57,718 nt of DNA from JAXMBN01 sp046349875 (GCA_046349875.1 JAXMBN010000034.1:1-57718); one strand, 5' to 3'; counted from the stretch's first letter, positions 45,758-54,888 are shown. Numbers and translations: made by a program. Notes: generated by a model not told the origin, from the letters alone.

Positions 45758-46516
45758 CTAACGACTTATCTTGATATCGGAAGTGTAGGACCAGTCGTTG
45801 TGACCACAATTCAACTCCTGGTACCGGGAGCCGGTATGACTGTCGGCAAGCCGCCGCGCGTGCGAACACGGTATCACTTTGTCATCCCGTGCACCATAAA
45901 TTTCAACCGGTCCCTGGTAACGACTCAAAGATTGAATGTTGTCCCATCGATCTAACAGAAGGAGCCATACCGGAAGAAAAGGAAAACGTCGAGAAGCAAT
46001 CCGATGCAAAGTATCGAACGGTACGATTAAGACAACCTTTTCAGGAGGCCGAATGGACGACGTCAAAGCACAGGCTGGCCCAGAGCCAAGCGATTCACCA
46101 ATGACACCCAAAGGAATGTCCGGGTATCGCCGACAAAGAATCTCGTAGGCTTCGGTAGCAGCCAAGTCGATCGACATGCGCGAAGGACTTCCCGAACGAT
46201 CCCCGTACCCAGGGTATTCGAGCACATAGACCGAATCTGAGTCTGGAATGAACTTCAAAACGTAATCGCGATCCGATGCCTGACCACCATTCCCGTGACA
46301 CATCAACCACACAGTGGCAGGATTCGTCCGTTCGCGACAGTACCCGACGACATGCTCCCCTTCCGTCCAAGCATCTAGCTGCCCAGTTTCTGCTTGGTGC
46401 GTCGGGAAAAACAAGAGAGAACGCTGAAAAACGAATACAAAGACGCACACAACGAAATAGATCACACAAGCTCTTGTGCCAATACGCCAAAGTACTTTGC
46501 TTCTTAGTTTGATCAC
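45758..46516 (-). CDS. Membrane-anchored alpha/beta hydrolase
   Basis: A 252-residue protein of the ABHD13/BEM46 type starting at GTG 46516. One membrane helix (about 14-32, ACVIYFVVCVFVFVFQ) anchors a hydrolase domain. The oxyanion region is MCHGNGGQ, the nucleophile is S142 in GESLGSG, the acid is D211 or D212 in YGARDDKVIP and the base is H239 in CGHND. It is a serine hydrolase with unknown substrate, facing the periplasm or cytoplasm. The gene is complete and is followed after 332 bp by the HAD gene. Confidence 0.85.
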   Translation of the reverse strand: MIKLRSKVLWRIGTRACVIYFVVCVFVFVFQRSLLFFPTHQAETGQLDAWTEGEHVVGYCRERTNPATVWLMCHGNGGQASDRDYVLKFIPDSDSVYVLEYPGYGDRSGSPSRMSIDLAATEAYEILCRRYPDIPLGVIGESLGSGPACALTSSIRPPEKVVLIVPFDTLHRIASRRFPFLPVWLLLLDRWDNIQSLSRYQGPVEIYGARDDKVIPCSHARRLADSHTGSRYQELNCGHNDWSYTSDIKISR

Positions 46517-46547
46517 AGGGTACCTTGGTCAAAAAATAGCAATCACT

Positions 46548-46582
46548 GGGCGGCTCAATGGAATGCTTTGGAGTTCACGCCC
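46548..46582. repeat. Spacer hairpin
   Basis: GGGCG (46548-46552) and CGCCC (46578-46582) enclose a 25-base loop in the spacer between the macro-domain gene and the alpha/beta hydrolase gene. The stem is short and similarity to the other spacer hairpins is weak. Confidence 0.35.
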
Positions 46583-46671
46583 AATCCGCCAAATGGTTCA
46601 TCACATTGTTTGTAGGTGTTTGGACTTCTCGATCCGCGATCCATCATTTTCCGTATCAAACCTGATCAACT

Positions 46672-47169
46672 TCATTGCAATGGGCTTACGGCATTGTTCG
46701 TCGACGATCTGGTGTATCGAACGATACGGATCTCTCCATCAAATTGGCAGTTGCTCAACTCGTCCTCGATGATCGATTGTACTTTTTGTGGATTGCCGCC
46801 ACCAGATCCTGCCCCGATCAAAGGCAGAGCCACCGATTGGTAGCCTTGCTTATAGGCAATCAACATTGCGTTTCTTACCGAGTCGCGAATCGACTTCTCT
46901 GATGACCGCCAGAGCATATTGATGCCCGCAACGTGAGGATAATCGACTTGAACGGCAGCGTCGGCCGATGTTTCTACAGCATGCCCAAGCGGAATGGCTC
47001 CCATTCGTCCGAGTTCTCGAAATGGTTGAAGACCGGCCCGTTTCTTGATCGCACCAGATACGCCTTGCGGGATGAGCAGCCACCACGGAATGATGTTGCG
47101 ATTCCACGCATTGACGATGACGTCGACGTCTTGCTCCAGCAGGTCTCCTTCGACGACGATCACTTTCAT
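46672..47169 (-). CDS. Macro domain protein
   Basis: A 165-residue single-domain macro protein. ATG at 47169 (MKVIVVEGDLLEQDVDVIV) is chosen because it starts the fold and has GGAGG ten bases upstream; an in-frame start at 47403 adds 78 non-conserved residues. Motifs are VNAWNRN (ADP-ribose base pocket), PQGVSGAIKKRAG and LPLIGAGSGGGNP (diphosphate loop). Such proteins bind or hydrolyse ADP-ribose derivatives, including ADP-ribosylated proteins and O-acetyl-ADP-ribose. It is intact and only 58 bp follow the upstream membrane gene. Confidence 0.88.
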   Translation of the reverse strand: MKVIVVEGDLLEQDVDVIVNAWNRNIIPWWLLIPQGVSGAIKKRAGLQPFRELGRMGAIPLGHAVETSADAAVQVDYPHVAGINMLWRSSEKSIRDSVRNAMLIAYKQGYQSVALPLIGAGSGGGNPQKVQSIIEDELSNCQFDGEIRIVRYTRSSTNNAVSPLQ

Positions 47170-47227
47170 GTCGCGCGGCCTCCGTGATTGATTGCGCCCA
47201 AATCTTCCATCGGCGGACGGGATGGAC

Positions 47228-47720
47228 TCAAAGGGGTCGATCCACTGCTTGGCGTTCCGCGGATGGTTCGCCCACTTCCGACCGCAACGTACTCGGCCTC
47301 GCTCTTGCCGCAAGCCATGCCAAGTAAATGCCGGCGATGAAATTGGGAGCCACGCACCAAAGCCAAGAGGAATGCAATCGATCCAAGTAGGGATTGGCAA
47401 CAACGTTCACAGTACCTGTCAATAGCAGCACGCGTGCGTTCAGAATTCCCGCTGAAAAGAACAATAATGCTGACAGTAGAAATGTCGATCGTTTTGGTTT
47501 TCGAAGCATCCATACAATGATGAGACTTGCATGACCAAACAAACCTACCGAACCGAATCGCGGCCTTGCCCAGCCTCTGAGCCACGGAGATCCAACATAA
47601 AAAAGACTTGCAACGAAAGCGACAATCAACAGGGCTTGGATGAAGTAAATCGCGTACTTCTCCGCTTTTCCCGATGCTTTCGAAACGGGTTCATGAAAGT
47701 GCTTGCCCGGCTTGGTTCAT
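47228..47720 (-). CDS. Small multipass membrane protein
   Basis: Minus-strand coding signal reads EKYAIYFIQALLIVAFVASL, then WLRGWARPRFGSVGLFGHAS, SAGILNARVLLLTGTVN and FIAGIYLAWLAARARP, giving about four membrane helices. An ATG at 47720 (MNQAGQAL) is separated from the main frame by one shift after eight codons; within the main frame only TTG 47629 is available. So either the gene begins at TTG or there is an indel near 47700. Family unknown. It immediately precedes the macro-domain gene. Confidence 0.5.
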
Positions 47721-47753
47721 ACGGATTTATATTTGATGTTATCATTACTTATT

Positions 47754-47795
47754 CAAACGCCCCAGCTTGTCGTACTTTGGGACGTTGCGCGTTTG
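47754..47795. repeat. Nested hairpin beside tandem repeat
   Basis: CAAACGC (47754-47760) pairs with GCGTTTG (47789-47795), and inside it CCCA (47761-47764) pairs with TGGG (47778-47781). The outer arm merges into the first unit of the 45-bp repeat array. Confidence 0.5.
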
Positions 47796-48031
47796 AGAAT
47801 TACCACGACCCAACGCGTAAGTTTCGATGTTGCGCATTGAATATTATCACAACCCGGCAGCGTAAGTTTTGAAGTTACGCATTTGAGTATTATCACAACC
47901 GAAGGCGTCAGCGAGGACTAACTTTCCAGCGATTTTGTCTTGTCCGAGACATCCTTCGTTAACGCTTCGTGATATAAGCGTTACTTGGTCCCTTTCTGAC
48001 GCTGGTTGAAAGAGGTGGTCCTCGCTGACGC
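47781..48031. repeat. 45-bp tandem repeat element, copy 2
   Basis: Three units with TTGCGC or TTACGC at 47785, 47830 and 47875 repeat with an exact 45-bp period. The third unit is nearly identical to the array at 4.2 kb. It ends in GCGTCAGCGAGGAC (47905-47918), whose perfect 14-base complement GTCCTCGCTGACGC stands at 48018-48031, so the element is closed by an inverted repeat about 100 bp apart. It lies between two minus-strand genes. Confidence 0.82.
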
Positions 48032-48084
48032 TCTCCGCAAATACGTCCAAAAGAAGCCTTGGCTAGTTGAATGGCGAACCATTC

Positions 48085-48646
48085 TTAACATGACAGGAGC
48101 GTGAAGAGGCTTTTTGAAAACCGCCCCATGCGGCCACTTGGATTTGATTTGATGATCGCGACTACTGGTGCTATTAATCTTACCCACAGCGCTTGTATCA
48201 TCTCGCGAGTACTCTCCATTTTGAATACATGTCCCAAACAGTTCGATCTCCATGAACCTGTTTGTCGGTCGCTTGCGACATAGGATGGTATACGAGAATA
48301 TGGCCAAAGCGGCATTGTTGCGCTGGACAGGAGCAGCAATATCCCAATAGTATATGAGGAGGGCCTCCCCGTCTTCTTCAACCGACTTGAAGTATTGCTT
48401 GATCGCCAGTCCGTCACGTAGCGCATTGTATCCCTTCTTTGCGATCAAATTGGCAACCATTTGCTCGCAGTCTCGTTGCCGTTCGAGCTGAAGCCAAGCA
48501 CGCTTCTAAGTCGCAATGTTCCGGAATCGGGATTGTCTTCATGAAACGTCGCACCGCCAGATAAGGTTCATACTCCTCTTTCACGAGGCTGGTATGTCAA
48601 AGCAAGCAATGCCGCCGCGATAGCAAATGTTTTTGATGCGGTTCAT
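48085..48646 (-). pseudogene. Hypothetical protein, several frame breaks
   Basis: ATG at 48646 opens MNRIKNICYRGGIACFD; the signal shifts to KEEYEPYLAVRRFMKTIPIP, then to RAWLQLERQRDCEQMVANLI and GLAIKQYFKSVEEDGEALLI. The C-terminal part is either of two frames, ending at 48085 or 47981. A protein of roughly 180 residues without membrane segments is implied. Its ATG overlaps the TGA of the small upstream ORF (ATGA), suggesting translational coupling. Family not recognised. Confidence 0.45.
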
Positions 48647-48786
48647 CGTTCCCCGCGCCGCAAAACATACAAGTTGAATTTGCCCCCGCTAACTTGCCTT
48701 CCGTTTCGAAGCAGGGCGACAGGAGCTTCGGTCCAATTGCTTTTCCACCGCAACTTCAACAGGATGTAATACACCTGCCATCCCAT
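48643..48786 (-). CDS. Possible 47-residue protein
   Basis: MGWQVYYILLKLRWKSNWTE begins at 48786 and ends in FNLYVLRRGER with TGA at 48643-48645. It is basic and aromatic, and its stop overlaps the next gene's ATG by the ATGA arrangement. It may be a genuine small protein or the tail of a longer broken gene. No family is recognised. The bases from 48787 to 49039 show no gene. Confidence 0.4.
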   Translation of the reverse strand: MGWQVYYILLKLRWKSNWTEAPVALLRNGRQVSGGKFNLYVLRRGER

Positions 48787-49039
48787 GTTTTGAAATTTAG
48801 ATGCAAAGTTATGGTTCTACAAAATCTGTAGTTCATTGACAGTTTGCCAGCAACTGCAACCGTTTACAGCCGTTCGATTTGACGAAGGCCTAGTCTCCAA
48901 GCATCCACTCTATGGACGTCACTGCCTCACCTGAACCTTACGCTAAATCTTGGTGTGCAATGTCGACGACGCGGCGACAAATGCGGAATTGAGGCTGACC
49001 ACAATGTCGGCACCGCTACTCATTATATAAGATGATGGA

Positions 49040-49486
49040 CTAAGGCGTTCCATGTCCGAAGGCTAAAAATCGTGCCTGCACCGAGACGAGCCAATCGCAA
49101 TTGGATCGATCCCAAGTCGGTCCCTGCGAGGCAGCCGTCGAATGCGGATCAACCAAGTTGAAAACGCTGTAATTCACGTATCGATCAGTGATATCGATCG
49201 AATCCGGCAAGGACGGAAAGATATACCATTCATCATATTCGCCACAAGGAATTTCAAGTTGTAGAGTCAGCGGCGGGCTGATCATGAATTCGCCAAGCAA
49301 TTTCCAACCTAACAATTCCTCTTCAGCGCTCGGTCTGATCCCCCCAGAGTCACATGCCGTTATACAAAGGCGTTGGCCAACATGATATTCCGCAATCAAC
49401 GAACCAAGATTCCGAATCATCTTGCGCACAATAACCCACGACCATTTGCCGCACTTCCCGGTAATGACTGGATCATTCCGAATCAT
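49040..49486 (-). CDS. Hypothetical protein
   Basis: A 148-residue protein. SWVIVRKMIRNLGSLIAEYH, LLGEFMISPPLTLQLEIPCG and EYDEWYIFPSLPD look like a conserved soluble domain, and the frame is uninterrupted. No signal peptide or membrane segment. I do not recognise the family. The C-terminal 40 residues (after YVNYSVFN) are less convincing and may be out of frame. Confidence 0.55.
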   Translation of the reverse strand: MIRNDPVITGKCGKWSWVIVRKMIRNLGSLIAEYHVGQRLCITACDSGGIRPSAEEELLGWKLLGEFMISPPLTLQLEIPCGEYDEWYIFPSLPDSIDITDRYVNYSVFNLVDPHSTAASQGPTWDRSNCDWLVSVQARFLAFGHGTP

Positions 49487-50043
49487 GTTATTCCTATGAG
49501 GTTATCTCGTACAACAGAGTACCGTCAGAACGGATTCTAACGATCAGAGTTTAACACTAGCAGTAGAAATACTCCAAAATCAATCAATGTGGAAGCAGCA
49601 GCAATCATCAAAGCAAGAAGTATTCAAAATCGAGTCCGACACCTTCGAAGCAAAATGCAACCAATAGTGAAACTCGCGACTGGAAGCGAATAGCTTTAAC
49701 GCTCCATATCCCCAAGGAGCAATACCTCATTTTTGCATCAATGGCTTAGGTTCGTCGGTATTCCAATGTCCAAACTCTTGCTCTCGGCGAAGCACCGAAA
49801 TAGACGGCCCAAAATGTTGATTAGGCTATTTGAAGAACAGGCTTTCATTGCTTGTTAAGAATTCCCGAAACTCCCAATTCCTTCGTTCGTGCCTTTCGTG
49901 CTTTTCGTGGTTCAACGAATTCGTCGAACGCAATTCATTGCAGCATAGCGAGCGAAATCAAGGCATTTTTGTGAGGCGCCGTTTCTTGGAGCCTCGGAGA
50001 GTTCCAGTTGGGAGTCCTTGACTTCGCTTCAAGCGAGGTGTCC
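49487..50043. other. Gene-poor spacer with 9-mer repeat
   Basis: This 557-bp stretch has no supported gene. At 49886-49912 it contains three tandem 9-mers, TTCGTGCCT, TTCGTGCTT and TTCGTGGTT, a motif that recurs in degenerate form at 52941-52967. A minus-strand fragment reading PWGYGALKLFASSREFHYWL (about 49660-49720) could be a relic of a gene. Confidence 0.5.
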
Positions 50044-50394
50044 TCATTTGCCACGAATCGCAACCAGCCAAAAGGCGACGAACATGTGAAGGGTAACCAC
50101 AATCGAGACCCACAGAAATCGCGAAGACACTTTACGACATGCCAGCAAATACCATAGAGTCGAAATTGACAATAGTAAAGGTTCAAGCTGCGAGATTTGT
50201 AAATCAACCAATTGCTCCGTCTTCATCCCTTCAAGGATCGCTGCACCGTCGGGATGAAAAAATCGAAGTGTGAAGTACGGGGATACAACACATGCTGCCG
50301 CAGCAACTAGCACGGAATTGACGCTCGCAACTCTTGAATGAGGGCGATTGCGAAGAGTCCTCACTGGACTAACTTGCATGTCGTTTTGGTTCAT
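50044..50394 (-). CDS. Small membrane protein
   Basis: A 116-residue protein from ATG 50394 (MNQNDMQVSPVRTLRNRP). Three hydrophobic segments are visible: SVLVAAAACVVSPYFTLRFF, LEPLLLSISTLWYLLA and FLWVSIVVTLHMFVAFWLVA. It is probably an inner-membrane protein; an upstream in-frame ATG at 50460 would add 22 residues overlapping the spacer. Function unknown. The zf-trcl gene ends 96 bp upstream. Confidence 0.6.
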   Translation of the reverse strand: MNQNDMQVSPVRTLRNRPHSRVASVNSVLVAAAACVVSPYFTLRFFHPDGAAILEGMKTEQLVDLQISQLEPLLLSISTLWYLLACRKVSSRFLWVSIVVTLHMFVAFWLVAIRGK

Positions 50395-50489
50395 GCGAAG
50401 CACCGTTCGGATGGTTGTTTTACTGACATGAAGAACAATAGCCGTTACCGAACTGATCACGAAATTCGCGCGGTGACAAGACTGCTCTT

Positions 50490-51206
50490 TCAGGATACGC
50501 CCGATCCGTCGCTAGAGTTCATTGGACTAGTCATCGCTGTATTCTGCGGTGGGCGTGAGCGACGGATCAGGTCTTCATATTCCCGTCGCTGCCTAAGTTC
50601 GGAGTCACTATCGATCTTATTCAAAAGCATTCTGGCAAATTCAAGTCGAATGGGTTTGAACACATCTTGTTCAACCAGCTTTACGCAACATTCGGCAAGC
50701 TCGAAAATCTGTTGTTCTGATTTGTTTTTCGTGTGAAAAAGTACATCGTAACGTTGGCGAAGTCGTTCGATTCCTCGTTGCTTCTTTCGGCAGTCGGTGC
50801 ATCGAACACAGTCTGACTCCAATCCGAAACCCAATTCTTCGTACCAATGCCTTTGCTCTTCGGCAAAGAAGATGAATGGTCGTTTACAGTCTCGACAGCG
50901 TCGTTCGAGATCAAAGTAGTGCGTCACTGGCACGGTCGCACGGATCTGCTTTGATGGGTCCGCAGGGATCGCGGTATTTGGTATGCGTTTCGTGCCAGCG
51001 ATGTACGCCGAAAAGTCCCCATAAGGCCAGGGTATGCCGATCATCAATACGAATGAAGCACCAACCTCTCGATGTGTTGTCGTATTCCAATGCAAGTGGA
51101 CATTCGCGTCCGTTGGCCTAGGATCCAAGCCCGTGTACCTTGGACCTCGGCCGTAACGAGGATGCTCGACAAACTCGAGATACTTATCGGTATTAGGTTC
51201 CACCAC
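50490..51206 (-). CDS. zf-trcl zinc-ribbon protein
   Basis: A 238-residue intact protein. Residues about 97-150 are a probable zinc-binding domain of the zf-trcl type: C104 and C107 in RRCRDCKRPFIFFAEEQ, then WYEELGF, then C136 and C139 in RCTDCRKK. The N-terminal 95 residues are of unknown fold, and the C-terminal 90 residues are helical and charged. Such domains appear in planctomycete proteins of unknown role, possibly nucleic-acid binding (inference). Soluble, no signal peptide. Confidence 0.75.
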   Translation of the reverse strand: MVEPNTDKYLEFVEHPRYGRGPRYTGLDPRPTDANVHLHWNTTTHREVGASFVLMIGIPWPYGDFSAYIAGTKRIPNTAIPADPSKQIRATVPVTHYFDLERRCRDCKRPFIFFAEEQRHWYEELGFGLESDCVRCTDCRKKQRGIERLRQRYDVLFHTKNKSEQQIFELAECCVKLVEQDVFKPIRLEFARMLLNKIDSDSELRQRREYEDLIRRSRPPQNTAMTSPMNSSDGSGVS

Positions 51207-51329
51207 ACAAACCTCGCACTACCAAAAGTCCATATTCTCCATTGACCGGGATGCGCATAGCAAACGCATGCTGCAGTTCACATCCGTTCGTCGCACATAT
51301 CGTTTGTCATAGGATCAGGGGATTAGTGT

Positions 51330-51719
51330 TCAACGGTTTGATTCACCGAACGGATAATTTACAGAGTCGAATTGACTCTCGCGATCTAGCAAGAGATTTC
51401 CATCACCATCGTATGTGAAAGTTTTGCATCCATCACCGCTGATCAATACTGATGCAACGGTGCGGTATGGAGTCATTAAACTTGAATCTGTCCATTGCCA
51501 CTTGTCGGCCTCGACGAGGTCATCTACCGACTGACCAAGGTGACGAATGTTCTGTTCGCCATTTCCTGTCGTCCAAACCGCTTCCGGTCCGATCACAATC
51601 CGCAATTCCTCGCTTGTCGTTTTCTTGTCTTTATTTTGAACGAGGATTGTGTAGGCTGTCGCGACTATGATCAAAATCCCGAACATGCACAACCAACGCT
51701 TGGCTTTGCTTCTATTCAT
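51330..51719 (-). CDS. Membrane-anchored hypothetical protein
   Basis: A 129-residue protein with one N-terminal helix (WLCMFGILIIVATAYTILV) and a soluble domain with YRTVASVLISGDGCKTFTYD and GNLLLDRESQFD. Its ATG overlaps the end of the preceding gene by 8 bp. No family is recognised. The stop (TGA at 51330) is in a region with AAACCGTTGAAC, and a partial hairpin follows to about 51310. Confidence 0.55.
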   Translation of the reverse strand: MNRSKAKRWLCMFGILIIVATAYTILVQNKDKKTTSEELRIVIGPEAVWTTGNGEQNIRHLGQSVDDLVEADKWQWTDSSLMTPYRTVASVLISGDGCKTFTYDGDGNLLLDRESQFDSVNYPFGESNR

Positions 51720-52096
51720 TGTTTCCTATTTTCCCTCGGAGCAAAATTGACTCCAAAGAACATTTTCGGGCATCTTCATCGATTTCAACGATGCAGGGAT
51801 AGAGCGCGTCTTTGCCGTTCTTCTTGCATCCTGAAATCCAATATTCAAGACCGGTATCGATATTGAAATAATTTGCCTTGTAACCATTGCCTTTCAAAGA
51901 CTGCAGACGTTGACCCGGGGTAGTAAATCGTTTTTCGCGATTGAGAGAATGTCACACGTCCAATTCTCGCTTGGCCAGTCAGCCCAGGATTCTCTTCAAT
52001 ATACATGACGGTACCTAAGGATTCCCAAGTTGTAGCTGTTTCTGCGCAATTCTGAGTTTGGATATGGCTGGCTCGCATTAAACTACCCTTTGCCAC
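51712..52096 (-). pseudogene. Hypothetical protein, one frame break
   Basis: From 52096 the frame reads TTWESLGTVMYIEENPG and RIGRVTFSQSRKTIYYPG, then after one shift at TACCCCGGGTCAAC (about 51915) GQRLQSLKGNGYKANYF and LEYWISGCKKNGKDALYP with CIVEIDEDAR to the stop at 51712. The second half carries a segment I recall in many bacterial proteins of about 120 residues (KANYFDVETGEEYWISG-like). An extra base in the C4G3 run explains the break. Soluble; function unknown. Confidence 0.62.
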
Positions 52097-52289
52097 GAAC
52101 GTCTACGACGACCGCTATCGTCCAAAATTCCTTTTAACGTCGAACACTGCCGATAGGCAACATCGGTGCATGATTCGACTTCCGTGCTAAGTCTCGCTGC
52201 ATTCCTTGCCTACCATTCATTTGAGTCTGGCGAGCATTTTTCGATGACAGAGCGCAAATAAGAAAATTGCCATCAGGAAGCGCCATTCC

Positions 52290-52730
52290 CTAGTTTAAAT
52301 CCGCCGGATCATCCGTTTCATTTTTTGTAGAGGATCTAGTAAAGCCATACAACCAGCGAACCAATTCCAACACTAGCATTGTCGGCGTCCCGAATAGGAA
52401 TGTCCAGATTGCCAACAAGGCAGCGTGTGCGATTCGTTCTTAAATGGAAGCAAAAGGTGGCCACTTCCATCCCGGCGGAACCATGAATGGCGGATGTCGC
52501 AACTCAGTCAACAAGGCGATAACGAAAACGCCAAACGCAATGATCGGCAAAGCAAACAAGGAGGTGGGAAGAAGCGAGGTATTCGAGCGTAGATGATTCA
52601 CGTAATAAACGATGATCGTTGTCAGGACGATTGCAACGACCATACCTGCATCCTGCCCGATCCGCCAAGAAGCCGCGGTGATCCCAACGCACGCTGTAAG
52701 AGCAAACAACTCGGTAATCGACACCCTCAC
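52290..52730 (-). pseudogene. Membrane protein with in-frame stop
   Basis: MRVSITELFALTACVGITAA opens a membrane protein at 52730 that stops at TAA 52440-52442 after 96 residues. The very same frame continues open as ERIAHAALLAIWTFLFGTPT and MLVLELVRWLYGFTR to TAG at 52290-52292. The second part is clearly a membrane helix plus tail. So either a nonsense change split one 145-residue protein, or there are two genes with the second lacking a start. No family is named. Confidence 0.5.
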
Positions 52731-52940
52731 GCACTATCCTTTCTTGATTCGTCATGTTTCCGCGACCAACGAACCATTCCCGCTCCGCTGTATCGCTTCG
52801 TTCTGTCGTCCTTTCAGTAACAGCCATTTTAAACCAACTCTCCGATTGTATGCGGTCTCTACGCGCGTTCCTCGCGCCGAATGAACAGGACCACCAAATC
52901 GTCTCTAAACAACGAATGGCTGAAGTTTGACACACAATCG

Positions 52941-52967
52941 TTCGTGCCTTGCATTCTTTTCGTGGCT
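52941..52967. repeat. TTCGTG 9-mer repeat, degenerate copy
   Basis: TTCGTGCCT (52941-52949), TGCATTCTT (52950-52958) and TTCGTGGCT (52959-52967) repeat at nine-base spacing. The pattern matches the better copy at 49886-49912. It is intergenic. Confidence 0.5.
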
Positions 52968-52997
52968 CACTCTTCGAAACGAAAGTGATGGAGACGA

Positions 52998-53522
52998 CTA
53001 GTCATTGAGAAAAGGTTGGGACGACGACTGGGATGAACTCGATTGTTCGCTGTTTCTTGAATTACCGGCCTTGTCTCGGATCGCTTGCTCGATGAACGCC
53101 ACAAAATTGGCACATTGATTCTTTTCCGGGCCATGCTCTATCACATCAAGTACAGCAATTCCAGATCGGTTAACAAAGCGATAGGCTCGATATCGCCGCA
53201 AGTTGTACACACCCCACCCGAATGACATCAAACAAAGCGAGGACGCGATGACAACCCTTGGAGACTTCCATTCGAGCTTGAATTCTGACACGAAAATCCA
53301 GGTGAATAGCGCGAGAATGAAACTTAGAAATAGTCCTCCGAACCAACGTCGAACCCTAAAACGCACAAACCCAGCACGAGCCGAAAGTTCATCAAGCGGA
53401 ATGTGCACTTCTTTCTCATCACCACCAAAAGTCTTTGCATAGACGGTTATGTGGTCGGAGTACAGCTTGAAGTTCCTTCGCAAGCCTGGTGCCGATTCTC
53501 GATAGGTAGCGATGGGTTCCAT
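52998..53522 (-). CDS. Membrane protein with two helices
   Basis: A 174-residue protein from ATG 53522 (MEPIATYRESAPG). A soluble N-terminal domain (NFKLYSDHITVYAKTFGGDE) leads to two helices (GGLFLSFILALFTWIFV and IASSLCLMSFGWGVYNL), then a tail with CANFVAFIEQAIRDK and Ser/Gln repeats. Pleckstrin-like domains can have this order, but no family is assigned. It is complete. A longer in-frame start at 53621 is possible. Confidence 0.6.
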   Translation of the reverse strand: MEPIATYRESAPGLRRNFKLYSDHITVYAKTFGGDEKEVHIPLDELSARAGFVRFRVRRWFGGLFLSFILALFTWIFVSEFKLEWKSPRVVIASSLCLMSFGWGVYNLRRYRAYRFVNRSGIAVLDVIEHGPEKNQCANFVAFIEQAIRDKAGNSRNSEQSSSSQSSSQPFLND

Positions 53523-53630
53523 TATTTGAAACTTTGATGGGATGGCAGAGAACGCGTGGTGGCAGCGGACTCGCAGATTCGAGCGTAAATCGCTCAAGTG
53601 GAGTGCTCCGTTGCAACCCATTCCCCCTGA

Positions 53631-54142
53631 TCATCGAGGACCACGCTTGAAAACAGTGTATTGCCAATCTTCTCCGCTCGCCACGTCTCTATTGAATCGA
53701 GCTGTTAACGGTGCAGGGACGAGACAATCTTTACCTTCGACTTGTACAATCTGAAATGATTTGAAAGCATCATCCCAGATGTCGGCGACTGGTTCGGCTA
53801 GCGTTAATTTTGAACCGGCACGTTTCGCTGTAGTTTGCCATTCACAGCCCCCACAACTTCCCGACCAATATCTTACGCGGAATATAGTTGGATCATCCAT
53901 TTGCGTAATCTCAATCTCACTGCCACTCCTTCGAGATCCTCGTGACCACATTCCATTTAACTCGGTATCAACTCGTAGCAAACTTTCATCAGCGATCTCG
54001 ATCTCCATGGAAGGCTGCCATTTTTTTGCCCTATTGCAAGCTCACGCTCTAGCCTCTCATCCGAAGTCGGTAGCATCAAGCCACAGATTATGAAGGATAT
54101 CGCAATCAAAGTAAGTGATTCGGTCCACGTTGGATACCGCAT
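53631..54142 (-). pseudogene. Secreted hypothetical protein, one frame break
   Basis: ATG at 54142 opens an N-terminal helix (LTLIAISFIICGLMLP) and DERLERELAIGQK. A shift in the A7 run of CAAAAAAATGG (about 54022) leads to WQPSMEIEIADESLLRVD and FRVRYWSGSCGGCEWQTTAK, ending at 53631. The repaired protein has about 170 residues. The domain is beta-rich with three cysteines. Family not recognised. The homopolymer at the break makes a sequencing error likely. Confidence 0.55.
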
Positions 54143-54407
54143 TCCATGTAACCTCGTTCTTTAAGCGAACGAACATTTGCTATGAAGTCTCACGTGCTGG
54201 ATCCCAGTACACTCGAATCGAACTACCAATATCCCGATCAATCCAATTCCTCTCGAAAACTAGAATCCTTCAGCATCCATAAAGATCCCCGACAAATCTG
54301 CAAATCCCATTCAGTTCAATACGAGCCTCCACGGCTGGAAGCAAGCAATCAATGTGCCGAACTATCTGTCAGTAAGCTGCCGCTTCAACATTGAAATATT
54401 CGGAGCC

Positions 54408-54888
54408 TCAACGGATTCGATAGCCCACTTGAAGTATCTTAACCCGCGTTGCGAATTTACCGTCCTGCACGAGCTTAATGTCGTACGATGAATCCTCAAC
54501 TGGTAGTATCCAACACCATACTCGAAATCGAGAAACTCCCTGGGTCATGCGGAATTGAAACGAATAACCTCCGTCGCTAGATTCATCGATTGTCCAATGT
54601 TCGAGTTCCGCCCTTTCTCGAAAGCACTTTTTAATATGATTCAAAATCGTCTCCGACGTGACTTTCTCTGTTGAGAACGTCAAATCTGTGTCGGAATCGA
54701 AGCTGTCGCGCCTGCCCCCACGAGATGTACCGCCGCCGCTGTAAGCGTTCGCTGTCGGGTCAACTTGAAGTCCATTCGCAAATTTCGTTTTGGTCAGCTC
54801 CCAAATTGGTAAATCCAACAACTCTACTTTGGTATAAGTTAGAAACATGTGAAAGAACTAACGCAATGATGAAAACCCATAACAACAT
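54408..54888 (-). pseudogene. Membrane-anchored hypothetical, one frame break
   Basis: ATG at 54888 opens the hydrophobic MLLWVFIIALVLSHVSN, which then passes to the neighbouring frame LTYTKVELLDLPIWELTKTK and FRERAELEHWTIDESSDGGY, ending at 54408. The repaired protein of about 160 residues has one membrane anchor and a soluble domain with GVSRFRVWCWILPVED. A start at TTG 54951 is also possible. The gene diverges from the plus-strand gene at 54945. Confidence 0.5.

Noticed and set aside
45312..45761. Plus-strand open frame of 149 codons
   Set aside because: It lies antisense to the HAD gene and its composition is not protein-like.
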